From Vanilla planifolia (taxonomy: Eukaryota > Streptophyta > Magnoliopsida > Asparagales > Orchidaceae): a stretch of 64,000 bases of DNA. Where the stretch lies: contig JAIUJO010000147.1 in NCBI GenBank assembly GCA_023846275.1, positions 375,607 to 439,606 on the forward strand, in the 5' to 3' direction. The notes below the pieces were generated by a model. The model was not told where the DNA came from. It saw nothing but the letters and a program-made list of their open reading frames with translations, and did not search any database. Below, piece by piece: positions 29,604 through 42,841 of this stretch (position 1 is its first letter; each line of letters begins with the position of its first letter). The position numbers and the translations under genes are program-made.

Positions 29604-30450
29604 TAAAAATTTAATTGATAGTTTAATTTGATTGTTTCTCTTTTGGCAATTCACTCTGAATAAAAATGGGATCCAATCGAGATGAAACTAACATAGTTGG
29701 AATAGGATTGATGAACTCTATCTAATTAAACATTTATTTTTAATAGCTTTAAACATATTATTTTCAAGTTTTTTTGTATGGTTTTGGAGTTAATTTATTT
29801 CATTTCTCCTTTAAATCTATTCTTGTGAGTTGTTTCCATTATTTTTCAGCAGATTTTATTCCATTTCATCAATATAGATTATTTTTTTCAAAAATAGATA
29901 TTTACTTAATATTAAAAAAATTTATTATTATTTGTACTTATTTATTTTTGTAATCTATTGTATTCCAAATATGGTACAATACAGTAAAAAAATTGTTGAT
30001 GGAATCAAATTGACGAACTTTATTTAATTAAATATTTTTAATATTTTTAAAAAGTTTGTTATCCAAGGTTTCTTCATGCACCATGGGATTTGTTATTGAT
30101 ATCGAATTTAACGATTGAGGATGTTACACTCCATCTTTTATGTATCTTGAAGTGTAACTTTCTTACACAATTTATGTCATTTACCAGATTTTTTTGTTTT
30201 GTTATATTACTAAAAAACTATAATTCTCTTCTCATGTGTCCTTTACATTACTTTTATTTGGATGCATTACTTTGTTGTAATTTATTTTATTTAGCTTTAA
30301 TACATATTTACTTAAAATTAAAAAACATTATTATGATTTAAGCTTACTTTGTTTGGCAATTCGTATTAATCCTAGATGCGATACAATCAATGTAAATATT
30401 AATTTAATATATATTTTAATTATTTTATTTTATAGTGTCTAACCAATCAT
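24610..30450 (-). repeat. Satellite block, B orientation, about 14-15 monomers
   Basis: Core boxes in reverse orientation lie near 24690, 25110 (gatgatcgaggacactacac), 25545, 25950, 26440, 26860, 27270 (gatgatcgaggatgccacac), 27625, 28225, 28640, 28975, 29390 and 30118 (ttgaggatgttacactcc). Around 26110-26330 a monomer is scrambled: an aagatttgattaa-like segment occurs twice and the core box is missing. A 69-bp (AT)n lies inside one monomer. Open frames of 72-83 codons here are T-rich chance frames. Confidence 0.9.
29534..29602. repeat. (AT)34 microsatellite inside a satellite monomer
   Basis: A 69-bp uninterrupted AT run, the longest complete one in the window. It is preceded by tttcaactttcat, matching the B-orientation monomer's agctttaatatatattt. 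It has thus expanded from the monomer's native AT stretch. Confidence 0.95.
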
Positions 30451-30469
30451 TAAATGATATTTCAAATAA

Positions 30470-32960
30470 AATGAAAAATTTTTAATATAACAAAAACTTT
30501 TATCAAATTTGATAGAGCTTCACGTGATCAGTCTAATGACATTTGTTTTATTTGTATTGTAACTTGTCAGGAAATAGAGTGAATTAAAAGTTTAAATAAG
30601 AATAAACAATATTATATTAATATTTTTAATATTAAATAAATATATATTAAAGTTAAGATGAGGTAAATTTATGAAATATAATATAGCCAAATTAAAGCAT
30701 TATAAAGTTTACATTAGGAAGATTTAATGTTTCACAAAAATATGAGAGAAATTGTAGAAAATAAAATATAACAAAATATCAATATTGCAAAGATTAAATG
30801 AAAAGAGATTTAATGTTACATAGTAATTTATCAAATGAAAGAAATAAATTTTAAGAAATGAGATACGTTTTATAGAAATGTCGCAAGCCAAGATTGTAAT
30901 GATATCCTATGTAACATCCTCAACCATCAGTCTAGTATGAATAAAAATATCATAAAGTGTGTCAAAACTATCAAAAAAACTTTAAAAAAAAATTATAACC
31001 AATGGGACTTCGTTTATTTCAATGATGTGTCAAACCAAGTTTAGTTCCACTCGATGGGACTTTGCTTGGGTTTCATGTCACTTAACAAAGTAATAAGCTT
31101 TAATAATGAATACTTATTTTTAAATATTTAGTTCATTTTTTTGAAAGTTGAAATGAAATAAACTTCAGAAATATAACACCCCAAATCATAACACAAAAGG
31201 AGAATTAGAGTTTCATATCATTACAAACTAATTAATGAATAATTTGATGAAAAGTAATAAATTTTAAGAGAATGTTGTACCAAAAAAACTAAGGAGTTCT
31301 AAATTTTACATCCTTGATAGTTAAGTCAAGAAAGAATAAAAAATTCTTCTATAGTGCATCAAAACCTTAGAAAATAAAAAATTTAAAAATTATAAAACTA
31401 AATATTATATTATATAGTACTCATTGAGTTGAGTCTAATGTTGTTTATTTCATCTTGATTAAACTGCATTAGGAGTTAATGTGACTTACCAAACTAAATT
31501 CACATAAATAATAATATTTTTTATATTAAGTAATTTAATATTAAACCTAAAATTGGATTAATTTAGATTATGTTATATGAAACAGTCAATGTGAAGTAAA
31601 TCTCACACAATAGTGGAATTAACCTTTTAAAGTCGCATTAAGTAAATCAAATAAGCAACTCTTAACAAAAGTGATAAATTATATTTGAAAGTTACATTAA
31701 AATAAATTAAGAAGATTGAGTGTGATGTCCTCAATCATGAAACTAAATACAAATTAAAATGTTATATATGGTGTGTCAAAATACTTGTGAAAGGAAAATT
31801 TAAAAAAATATGGAAAATATTGAATAGATAGAACACATCAAGAAGTGTTCACCAATGTGTTTTGCATCTTGATGACATTTGATTTTGAATTATTGTGAAT
31901 TACGAAAGACAATTAGCATAAATAAAAATAAATAATGTTTTTTAATTTTTAGTAAATATTTTTAAAGCCAAAATAAGATAAACTAAAGCAATTTATTACA
32001 GCAAAATCAAATGGTTGCAAAGGTCAAAAGATAAGAGATTTCCATTTACATTGGGTGCAATAAAATCAAAGAAACTATTTTCAAGAAATGTAATCATTTT
32101 TATGTGAAGGTAAAACATCATTCATTACCAAATTATGTATGAATCTAAATTTCTCAAAAGTTATGCAAAATGTGGGGAAAAATATTTAAAAAAATAAAAA
32201 TTAATATTTTATTAGATAGAGCATGTTGAGGTGAGTCCAAAGAAGTTTGTTTTGTCTCAATTAGACCTTATTCTAAATTATTATGAATTGTTAATATAAA
32301 TAAAAAAATTGAAATAATTTTTTTAATTTAATATTAAGGTACTTATAGTAAGCTAAAGCAAGATAAATTAAAGAAACCTAATATAATAAGATCAATATGA
32401 TGTAATTGCCATATATAGATGAATATCATTTTCTTAGAAATATAACCAAATAATAGAAAAAAGTTGACGAAAAGAGATAAAATTTTAGGAAAGTTCCATT
32501 CCAATATACTAACCAGATTTAGTGTAACATCTTAAACCGCCTAATAAGAAAGGAATCAAAATAGCTCTTAAAACATGCCAAAATAGTTGAAAATGAAATA
32601 TCCAAAGATATTTAAAAAAATAATACATAATTGATAGAGTGAGCCAAAATGAGTCTAATGATGTTTGTTTTGTCTCTATCTTATTAGGCCAAGAATTACT
32701 ACCAAATGCCAATATTAGAAAAGGATAAATAAAAATAAATTTTTATTTGAAAAATAATTAATAATTTAATAAAGCTGAAATATATAAATTGAAGTAATAT
32801 AATATAACTAAATTAATGTAATGCAAATGTCACCCAAGAGGAGAATTAGACTTTTGAAGTAAATAAATATTAAAGTTAAAATGGAAAAAAGTGAAGTAAT
32901 GAAGTATAACAAAATGAAAGCAAACAATTTTGAGAAAATTGATAACATCTTTTGAAAAGC
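30470..32960 (+). repeat. Satellite block, A orientation, about 6 monomers
   Basis: Core boxes near 30910 (atgtaacatcctcaaccatc), 31305, 31720 (agattgagtgtgatgtcctc), 32115 and 32520. The caatgatgtttgttt-like segments are readable at about 30530, 31430 and 32655. The block begins without a core box, at the monomer's tttgatagagcttcacgtga segment. It ends within the last accaaatcaaagcaaa-like segment, where the sequence folds back into B orientation. Confidence 0.9.
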
Positions 32961-35189
32961 AACTATCTCACAAAAAGTTATCTAATGTTTTGAAATTTTT
33001 TGATTTGATTAAGTTATATTAAAACATAACATTAAATCTCCTACCTCGTGAGTTTTACATTGCTTTGATTTCGTTATACTACATAGTTTCAATTTTTCTT
33101 AGCTTAGTTACACTACATATTTATTGAATTTAAAAACTTAATTTATAATAAATTATTTTAAATTACTTATTAATTCATAACTGCTCAAAATGACATCTAA
33201 TTGAGACAAAACATATCTCAATATACTTGTCTCAAATAGCTTTATCTAATTAAATATTTATTTTATGAGACATTTTGATTCATAAATATTTTGAATATTG
33301 AGGATATTACACTCAATCCTCTTAGTATCTTTGAGTGTATCTCTCTCATATAATTTATCTTATGTTTTCAAGTTTTCTCTTTGATTAAGTCATTTACAAT
33401 GAAGCTCAAATTTTCTTCTTATGTGACCTTTAAATTTCTTTCATTTGGTAATGTTAAAATAATAATTTACTATTATTTAGACATTATTTTTTAATTTATA
33501 ATAATTTTAAACAACATTTGTTCATTAGAAATAAATGTTATTATAATTATCTCGGCCATCTCTTTCCAAATAACTTTTTTATATTTTTTAAAATTTAGTT
33601 TTTAACATTTTGGCAAGTTTTTTTAAAATAGTTAATTTACACCTAATTTAACAGTTGAGTTTCTTCCACATGATCTTTTTAGCACCATGGAATATAAAAT
33701 TCTCACACAATTTAACTTTATCCTCGAAGTTTTTTACTTTAATTTTGTTATATTAAGCTGAAAATTCGAAATCTCCTATCATGTGATCTTTACATTACAT
33801 GGATTTAGTTATCATACTTTCCTTTAATTTATCTTATTTTTTGCTTTGACTTATTTTACATTAATATTAAATTTATATATTTGTTAGTATTTGCGTTATC
33901 AAATTTGGAAGTTGAATGTAATTAAAAATGAGATCTGAGTCAGAAAAATTATATTACATTTGAATCATGTTGATGAACTCTATCTAATTAAATATTAATT
34001 TTTATGAATTAAAAAATTTTATTTTGTATGATTGTTGAACACTTTATGAGATATTTTCATTCATATAATATTTGATGACTTAGAATGTTGCACTTGATGT
34101 CTTCAGTACCTTGGAATGAAATGCTCAATAAAAGTAAACATATTTCTTCAAAGGGCTTGCTTTGATTTGAATATATTACTATGAAAATGCAATTATCCTT
34201 TGAAAGGACCATCACATCACTTTGATTTTGATATATATTTCGTAACTAAATCTCATTCTTATGTTAATATATATTCACCTATTATTAAAATGATAATTTA
34301 TTATTTTTTTATGTTTAATTCAATTTTTAATTTAGCCTAGTCTTAATAAGCTCGTTTCAATTAAATGCATATCTTTTATGTTTTTAAAAATTTAATTTTA
34401 TATGATTTTTTTAGACTTTATGAAAGATTTTCATTTGCATTAGGTTAATGATAAGGATGTAACAGATGATTTCGACCATGGAACAAAAATTTCTAAATAA
34501 ATTTCTCATTTTCAAAATTTTTTCACTTTTATTTCTTATGTATCTATGAAGCTCTACATATTTTATTATTTGACCTTTACCTATCACTGATTATATAATA
34601 TTACTTTTCTTTAATTCATCTTAATTCAATTATGAATTTCTTTACATAATAATAAAACATTAACTTTTAATATTTACCATTATTTATATATGTAATTCAC
34701 AGTGAGCCCTATTGAGGTTTGATCTACTAAAAAATTAAGTTGTTAGACTCCACTTAAATATACATTTTTGATATTTTTAAATTCTTTATTTTTACATTTA
34801 GAAATATTTTGATTCATATTGAATTTTATGAATAAGTTGGATGAACTTGATCTCCTTAGTATCTACAAATTAAATGTTTTTGAAAAATTACCTCATTTCA
34901 TCCAATATTTTGTTTAGATTTCGTTAGATTACAATGAAACTATAATTCTCCTTTAATGTGAACATACATTTCTTTGATTTTTTATATTATTTTGCTTAAA
35001 AATATATCATTTCATTTATTATTTTATTTACTTAGTATTAAAAATATTGTATTATTATCAATGCATAATTTCTAAATAAATTCATAATAGTTCCAAACTT
35101 TGTTTAATGAACATGAAGTAAATATCTTTGAAATTATTTTTAGTGAGCTTTATTAATTTTATTTTATTTTTTTATTTATTTGAGCTTTA

Positions 35190-35245
35190 ACACACTTTAT
35201 AAGGAATTTTGACACACTTAATAGGGAATTTTGACACACTTTTGA
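35190..35245. repeat. 22-bp tandem duplication within the satellite
   Basis: The unit acacacttaatagggaatttt plus g occurs at 35212-35233. It is preceded by a near-identical unit with ttataagg in place of ttaataggg at 35190-35211 and followed by a partial third copy. This is a small slippage-type local duplication. Confidence 0.8.
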
Positions 35246-35442
35246 CAAACTTTATATTTTTGGGTTATCTGTCTCCTAAGCTCTATCACCTTAGTGTGTT
35301 AGAATTCAACTCTCTCCTACACTTTTTTCTAGATAGCTCAATTTTTTTCCTTTGGTTTGGTTTTATTACTTTGTACTATAAATCTTCTCATGTGTGATTT
35401 TTAAATAGCGTTGAGTTTTCCATATTACATTGGTTCAATTTT

Positions 35443-35479
35443 GCTCTAATTTATCAAGGTTATAATGCTCTAATTTATC
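35443..35479. repeat. 24-bp-offset short direct repeat
   Basis: gctctaatttatc occurs at 35443-35455 and again at 35467-35479, separated by aaggttataat. This is a short local duplication inside a B-oriented monomer. Confidence 0.8.
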
Positions 35480-38400
35480 TTATTTTAGCTCTATTTTATA
35501 TTTATTTAATATTAAAATGATTATTTATTATTATTTATGTTTACTTAACTTTGTAGTTTTTAATAATTCCAAAGAAAATTTGACGAAGATGAAAAAATGT
35601 CATTGGACACATCTAGATGAGCTTTATTCTTTTAAAAATAAATTTTTTTATTTATAAAAATTTAATATTATAGGAGTTTTGCAAATTTTATGAGGCAATT
35701 TGATTCGAACCAAATTTCATGATTAAAGATGCTACAATAGATATCACAAAATCTTTCAATACATTTTTCTCGTATTATTTATCTCATTTCCTAAAATATT
35801 TTTCTTCGATTTAGTTATATTTGCTTTATTAACGTTTATGAATTTAAGTATTCTTGTTTATATTTTAAAATATTTTTTTTTCTATTCTTTTTGCATGCTT
35901 TATAAGATATTTCAATTCATTCATTCTATGGCTATCATGCATGTTACTATATTTTCTTAGAATCTTTGGATGAACCTTTCTCCAACCATTTATGTGATTT
36001 CTTTCAAATTCATCACTATCATTTGGATATATTACTATGTAACTTGATATTTTTATTAATGTAACTTTTAAGTTACTTTTGTTTTGTTACACTACTTGGT
36101 TCATTTTATCTTACTTTTATTTTAATATATATAAACTTAAAATTAAAAGAATATTTTTTTGTTATTTATGATCATTTAATTTTGTAATAAGAACTACAAA
36201 TGAGCTTTCGTTAAGACCAAATAATTGTCATTGGACCTATCTTTAAAAACTCTATCAAAAAAGTTTATTTTTATGTTTTTAAATATATACTTTTCTTGTC
36301 TATTAATATATTTTGCATGCCATTTTATATCTCAACATATTTGATTGTCTAAAATGTTATAGTCATTCTCCTCTTTTATTTTGAGAAAAAAGTTTTAATA
36401 TAATTAATCACATTTCTTTAAATTTTTTTATTTGATTTGATTATGTTAAACTAAAACTCATGTTCTACTCACTTGTGAGTTTTACATTAATTTCATTTTT
36501 ATATTTTAAATAGTTCAAACTTTTTCTAGTTTAGGTTAATATTTATTTTTGTAATATTAAAATTGTAATGTGTTATTATTTATGCTTATTTAATTTTTTA
36601 ATTCATTTAAATTTTAATGAAGGTTCAAAAGATAGAAAACAAAACTTGGTGCACTTGTTTAGATCATGTCTATCTAATTTAAGATTTTATAATTTGTTTT
36701 ATAAGAATTCGATACACTTTGTGTTCCTTTAATTTATGCCTAATTTGACTCTCTAGAATAATATATTTGATCACCTTAGTACCTTACAACAATACTTTTC
36801 CATACAATTTATTTCATTTCTTTAAATATTTTCTTTTAATTTTCATATTACATTACTTCTATTTTTCATACTTTACTTTTATTACGTATTTTCTTAAAAT
36901 TGAAAGTATAATTTATTATTTTTTATATATATTTACTTTTTTATTTCGAAGTAATTATAAAGAAAAACTAATTACGATGAAATAAATACTACTTTTCTCA
37001 TCTAAATGAGGTCAATTACCTTAAATATTTATTTTCAGATTTTTCAGTATTTTTTGTAAGGTTATGACTTGTTTTATGAGGTATTTTGATTTGCACTTAA
37101 TTTTATCATCAAAGATGTTATGTTTGATCTTCTTAGCAATTTGGAATAAAAGTTTCCTTCACAATTTATGTCATTTCTTGTAATTTTCTACTACAAATTT
37201 AGCTTTAATATATATTCAATTATAATAATTTATTATTATTTATCCATTTTTAATTTTGTATTTCACCATAATTCTAAGTTAGTTCTTATCATGCTAAAAC
37301 TAATTGGACTTGTCGATATAAGCTCTTTTATACTGAACATTTATTTCAATATTTTTTAATATTTAGGTTTCGTAAATTTAAACATACTTTACAAGATAAT
37401 TCAATTCATAACTAATTTGAAGAGCAAGAATGTTTGACTCGATAACTTTTGCTTCCTAAAATTAAACAATCCTATGTAATTTATTTCTTTTCTTCAACTC
37501 TTCATCTTTACCATTTTTTAATATTTCTATGAAATTCTAATCATTCTCTTTTCTGACCATGATATCCCTTTAACTTGGTTATATTACATTATTTTAACTT
37601 GACTAATTTTAGTTACAATATATAATACACACACATAATTTTAAATTTAGTTTATAACATATGCTTTTTTATTTTTGTAATTTATAGAATTTCTAAACAT
37701 TTTCATATGGAGACAAAAACTATGTCATTAGACTATAAAATGAGGTGTAATAATAAAATTTTAATATTTTATATTTCCACGTGATTTAACTTTTAAGGTT
37801 TTTGTATGTTTATAAGATAGTTTAATTTATTCCTTATTTGGAGGTTAATGACCTTGCACTCTATCTGCAAAGTATCTTAGAATGTAACTTTCAATTATAA
37901 TTTCTCTTATTTTCACAATTTTTACTCTTATTTTTATATTAATATGTAATTCTAAATCTTGTCTCCAGTGACTTTTAGATATCTTGTATTTACTTATATT
38001 AAATTTCCTCAGTTTATCTATTTTCATCATTAACTCATATTTATGAGATATTATAATAAAAATGTATTCTTATTTGTCATTAATTAATTTCATAATTCAC
38101 AGTAATTCAATTCAAGTTCTAATTAAATTGAAACAAATGTTGTTGAACAAGGACTTTATTTAATATTAAAATTATAGTTTTTTGTTATTTGTTGACATTT
38201 ACTTGAAAAATTAGTAGTAATGCCAAACTAGGTTAGATCAAACCAAAAAAGTACATCACTAGACTCATTTCAATAGGCCTTTTCAATAAAATATTTGTTA
38301 ATAGAATTTTAAATATGCTGTTTTTTGAAGTTTAGAGAGGTTTTAGAAGTGAATTTGATTCTTAATTGATTTAATGATTGAGAATGTCATCCTCGTTTGA

Positions 38401-39334
38401 CCCAGTATCTTTGAATTCCAGTGTCCTTAGAAATGTGTATCTTTCTTTAAACGTTTTGCTTTAACTGGTAACATTACCATGAAGCACTAGTTCCCCAGTT
38501 ATGTAACCTATACATCACTTTAACTTATCTATACTACTTTACTTTAAGTTATCTCTTTTTAGTTGTAATATACATATATATATTATTAAAATAAGTCCTT
38601 TACTACACTTATTTATTTTTATAATTCAAAGGGTTTTTAAAATTTTCTCTCAAGAAGATAAAAAAATGTTGTTAGAGTGATGCAGATGAGCTCTATTAAA
38701 TTTATTATTCATATTTATAATTTTAAATAACTTATTCTTTAAGGTTTTGCTTGCTTTACAAGACAGTCTAGTTTGTTCTTAATTTTATAATCGTGTATAT
38801 TATAATCTATCTCGTTATTATCTTGGAATACAGCTTTCTAATAAAATTTGTATCATTTTCTTAAATTTTTTTCTTTGATTTTTCTATACTACTATGAAAC
38901 ACTATTCATATCTATTATGACTTTTACATCACTTTGATTTGATTATATTAGGTTGCTTCAATTTTTTTCATTACATCATCAACATATAATTAATTTATAT
39001 TATAATAAAAAAATTAATACTTATTCTTATTTGTATTGGTAATTTATATTAATTTCAAATGTGGTTCGATTGTGACGACACAAACATCATTGAACATGAG
39101 TTGATAAGCTATACCCAATTAAATATTTATTCTAAAATTTTTTACCATCTGATTTGTTGATCAAGGATTTACACTCGATGCCTTTAGTGTCTTATAAAGT
39201 AACTTTCTTGCATAAGTTTATTCATTTTTTCAAAATTTAATTCTATGATTTGGTCATATTACTATGTAACTTTAAATCTCTTTTAATGTTTCATTTACAT
39301 TTATATTATATTTCATCAACTCATCTTTTTCCAA

Positions 39335-39768
39335 TGTCAAGAATAGGGACATTGGATCAAGGATATTATATTTAATCATCAAAGAAATTAGAAATGGAAC
39401 TTCTAATTTATTTTAAAAATTTAAATCATTCTTAGCAATCTAAAAAATTAAAATAACTAAAAGTACTCCAAAAATACATCTCTTAATAGTCTATGACTCC
39501 AACCTAGAAGATCTTCATAGGATCTAACATTTGCCACTCTTCTTCATTGATTTCACTCATAAACTAACACTTTAGTTGTCTAAAATCCAAAACTTCACTC
39601 AGAGAAATTCATGAGAAATACTCAAGGTTGTTATTATCAAATAAAGGAACTTTGTTAGGGATCAATACGTTAAGCATCTCTACCTATAATAAAATTGAAA
39701 AAAAATGAAATATTTATAGAAGTTACATAAAAAATGAAAGGTGGACTCCCCATGCATGTTTTCCAACA
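39335..39768 (-). mobile_element. Possible decayed 3' LTR of the copia element
   Basis: On the minus strand, downstream of the RNase H relic, the sequence reads tgttggaaaacatgcatggg from 39768 downward. Plant copia LTRs commonly start TGTTGG. About 430 bp lower, at 39335, the satellite resumes, and the plus strand there starts tg, as an LTR end would. The interval is not satellite-like and encodes nothing. I could not find a matching second LTR near 49.1-49.6 kb, so this is an inference from position and the terminal bases only. Confidence 0.35.
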
Positions 39769-39789
39769 CTTGAATAAGACTTTCCCTTA

Positions 39790-41250
39790 ATTGATGCATC
39801 TATCACATAATTTTGTTTTAATTTTGAATTTCTCCCTTTTTTGTTGTCATTCAAATAGATTTCACACTCCTAAACTCAATCTAAGCTTTGTAAATTGTTC
39901 ACAACATAAGAGTTTTGTAAAAATATCAACCAATTCATCATCAGTAGGCATATATTTAAGTTCAACATTTCCTCTTAAAAAATTATATCTTATATCGATA
40001 TGTTATGTTCTATAATTATTAGTTGTTTTTTTTACTTAAACTTATTACACTTAAATTATCACAATAAATGAGAATTGGTCCTAAAATAAAACCATAATCT
40101 ACTAGTTATTGTTTGATCCAAAGGACTTGTGTTATACAACTACATCTAGTTTATATTTTGATTCTATATAAGATAGTACAATATAATTTTTTTCTTAGTA
40201 CTCATTGAAATTAGAGAATTTTATAAAAATTTTCATATTCCACTTGAACTTTCTCTACCTATTCTAGTTCTAGCAAAATCTACATCTGAGAATGCTCTTA
40301 ATTAGTAATTTTGATTATCTATTGGACACCAATGTCTTAATTTTCTTTTTTCAACTAAACATCTAAATATGTATTTTATAGCCACTAAATGTATTCTTTT
40401 GAATAAATTTAAAATCAAGCACATACATCTACACTATAAAAAATATGAAGAGTACTTGTTAAATTGTCAAATAGTGAACTTATAAGACCTTTATACATTT
40501 TATTATTTATTGGATTTCATTTTTTGTCTTTATCTTAATGTGTGTAAGTTTCCATAGGCATGTCTATAGATTTAATGTTAAAGAAACCATAATTCTTTAA
40601 TAATTCTTCAGTATATTTAATTTATGATATAAAAATTCCATTTGATGCTTATTTAACTTGAGGGAGTTAGAGGAATGTAAGCTACCTATTAAACTCTTCT
40701 AAAGTTCTATTTTCAATAAATCTAAAAATGCGTTACTCAACTCTTCATTGCCAGCTCCAAACACTATATCATGTTTGTATATTTAACATAAAAGTTCTTA
40801 TTCTCCATTGTTTTAATAAATAATGTGTTATTTTTCTAACTTGTGATCAAACCACTTGAAACTAGAAAATTATAGTCAATCATAGCATGCTTTAGGTGCT
40901 TGCTTAAAGCCTGATAAAGTTTTTTGTAATTTATATACTTGATTTAATTTATTATTAAATTTAATTATTGAGATCTTTGTTATATAAACTTATTTATTTA
41001 TATAACCATTTAAAAATCACTTTTATTACCCATTTGATATAGTTTAAACTTCTTGTAGTAAAAATAAGCTAACAAATTTCTTATTGCCATAAGCTAACTT
41101 TAGATGCAAAGATTTATTCACTATTTAAATCCTCAATATGACTATAAACTTTTGCAACTAATCTTACTTTGTTCCTAATTAAATTTCCATTTTCATCTAG
41201 TTTGTTGCTAAAATCCCAATTTGTTCTAGTTATACTTTTATCCATTTGTC
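39790..41250 (-). pseudogene. Decayed Ty1/copia pol: reverse transcriptase and RNase H
   Basis: Read on the minus strand with frameshifts and stops, this gives the C-terminal half of a plant copia polyprotein in the right order. The RT N-terminal part shows GNLIRNKVRLVAKVYS (41190-41141). The RT core shows LQKTLSGFKQAPKACYD (40929-40879), matching the conserved LQKTLYGLKQAPKAWYD. The active-site strand at 40782-40753 reads IYKHDIVFGA where IYVDDIIFG is expected, so one catalytic Asp is lost. The connection is followed by SFSDVDFARTRIGRESSSGI (about 40300-40242), then RNase H with YCDNLSVISLS (40075-40043), HIDIRYNFLRGNVELK (40003-39956) and YMPTDDELVDIFTK (39955-39914). No integrase is readable next to it. 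The element belonged to the copia superfamily; it cannot be active. The plus-strand frame 39791-40015 is only its antisense shadow. Confidence 0.95.
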
Positions 41251-42841
41251 TAGGACTTAACTCCCACAAAATTCCTTAGATCATTGTTAATCATATGGAT
41301 AACCCTTTATTTCTCAAGTACCCTTAGCAGTGCATGTTTTTTCATCACTACAAAATTATGCACATCACGTCTCTTATGTTGTCATTGTAAAGTACTATGC
41401 AACCTCTATACTTGATGCAAGTTCTACTATCTGTTATAGCTAACATACATTACTTTTTTTGAGGTTCCCATTAACTAGAGACCATTACATTTCAGCCTAT
41501 GTAATCATCGAGAGAACGATCTTACTTATATAACTTTTCTTTTACTTGCATTTATCTAGGGTTAACTGACATTAATCTATCATTTGATTGATCCTAGGTT
41601 TATAGTTGAGCACTTCATCTTAATGCCATCCTTAATCTGATTTAATCAATCCCATTTGTTTATAATTTTTCAATTTTTGTGTTCAATTTTTAGGTGAAAT
41701 CCATTCTTAGGACATGTTGGAAAAGTCAAACAAAATCATTCCTGCATTGAAATACTAAAATTTTATTTATGATTATTTCATGTTCCTACCTAAATTTGTC
41801 AGCACATAATTTGTAATAATTTTAAATTGTTCCAAGAAATATAAGTTACAAATTAACAAAAAAAGAGATTATATAACCATTATGCATAAATCTAAGTTGG
41901 ATAACACCATTTTCTCATACATGTTCAAGCATGATTTTTATTGGTTTACAATCATGGTTAAACATTTTTGTAAGATAACATCTAACTAATTCAATGTTGC
42001 ATGTAGAAACTATTAATTTACAATGGCATATGACAATGCAATCAAACCAAATCCATGAATTCCAAAGGCATGATGCTGTGCAACTCTCAATCACAATAAA
42101 TGATTAAACTATTCAACAATAAGTCATGAATTTGATAAAATAAATAAATAATTGAGCATAAAAGTGTTTTTAAGTAGCACTTCATTGCAATCATGATAAA
42201 TCCAAAAAAATTCTAGCTTCAAAATTGAATAAGCCATCTTTTTAGAATACACATTAACATCTTTAACTTCTAATGAAAGGATCTGTATTAAGAATCACAA
42301 AATAATTCTTTTTGTGCGAAAACCTAAGAATTTACTTCCATTAGACATGGACTAACTATAGAATCATCACCATCTAATGCATACAACGTGTGCAGTAGGC
42401 ATTTAGTAATAGTTACTACATATGCATTCCAAATTTACATGTTTTCAATTCTAACATGTCTATATCAAAGCATCCAACAAATATCAAAGAATGGGGATCA
42501 CGTTCATGCTTCTAGATATCTCATTGTTTTACCTTAAATAAGAACCATAACATCTAAATTGTAGTAAGATAATGTATCACTTCATGGCTCTTGTTAATCA
42601 TAGAGCCATAACAAGTAAATGTAAAAGGATTTTCCATATTCCTCATATTATTATAAATTTGACAGCTGCAACATACAATGTTAGCATTACGTTATCAAAA
42701 TTAAACATTCTTCATCAATCTAAAAGCTACACCACATGCCATTTTTGTATCTTGACAATTCGCTTATGCGATGCTTGTATTAGTTGATTATTGTAATTAT
42801 CTTCCCTACTACTACAATTGTAAAAATCTTTTCCTTCATAA
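41251..42841. other. Unassigned repeat-island DNA, no gene recognised
   Basis: Immediately upstream (minus sense) of the copia RT one would expect integrase and its C-terminal linker, but the minus strand here shows no H-x-H...C-x-x-C zinc motif and no DDE-like blocks that I can recognise. A plus-strand frame of 71 codons at 42572-42787 has ordinary amino-acid composition but no recognisable motif. It is most likely chance. Base composition is slightly richer in G+C than the satellite. Confidence 0.45.

Larger units (their letters stand above)
32965..39334 (-). repeat. Satellite block, B orientation, about 15-16 monomers
   Basis: Reverse monomers with core boxes or relics near 33300 (ttgaggatattacactc), 33660, 34085, 34455, 35725, 36355, 37115, 37850, 38390, 38810 and 39165. 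The palindrome and target-like segment are readable at 38680-38700 and elsewhere. The block stops abruptly at about 39334, where retrotransposon-type sequence begins. Divergence between copies is high. Confidence 0.88.

Noticed and set aside
11481-38030. Many open frames of 61-83 codons within the satellite, mostly Phe/Leu/Tyr/Ile-rich
   Set aside because: They follow the T-rich strand of B-oriented monomers, are not conserved between neighbouring monomers, and have no motif.
39791-40015. Plus-strand frame of 74 codons
   Set aside because: It is antisense to the clear copia RNase H relic on the minus strand.
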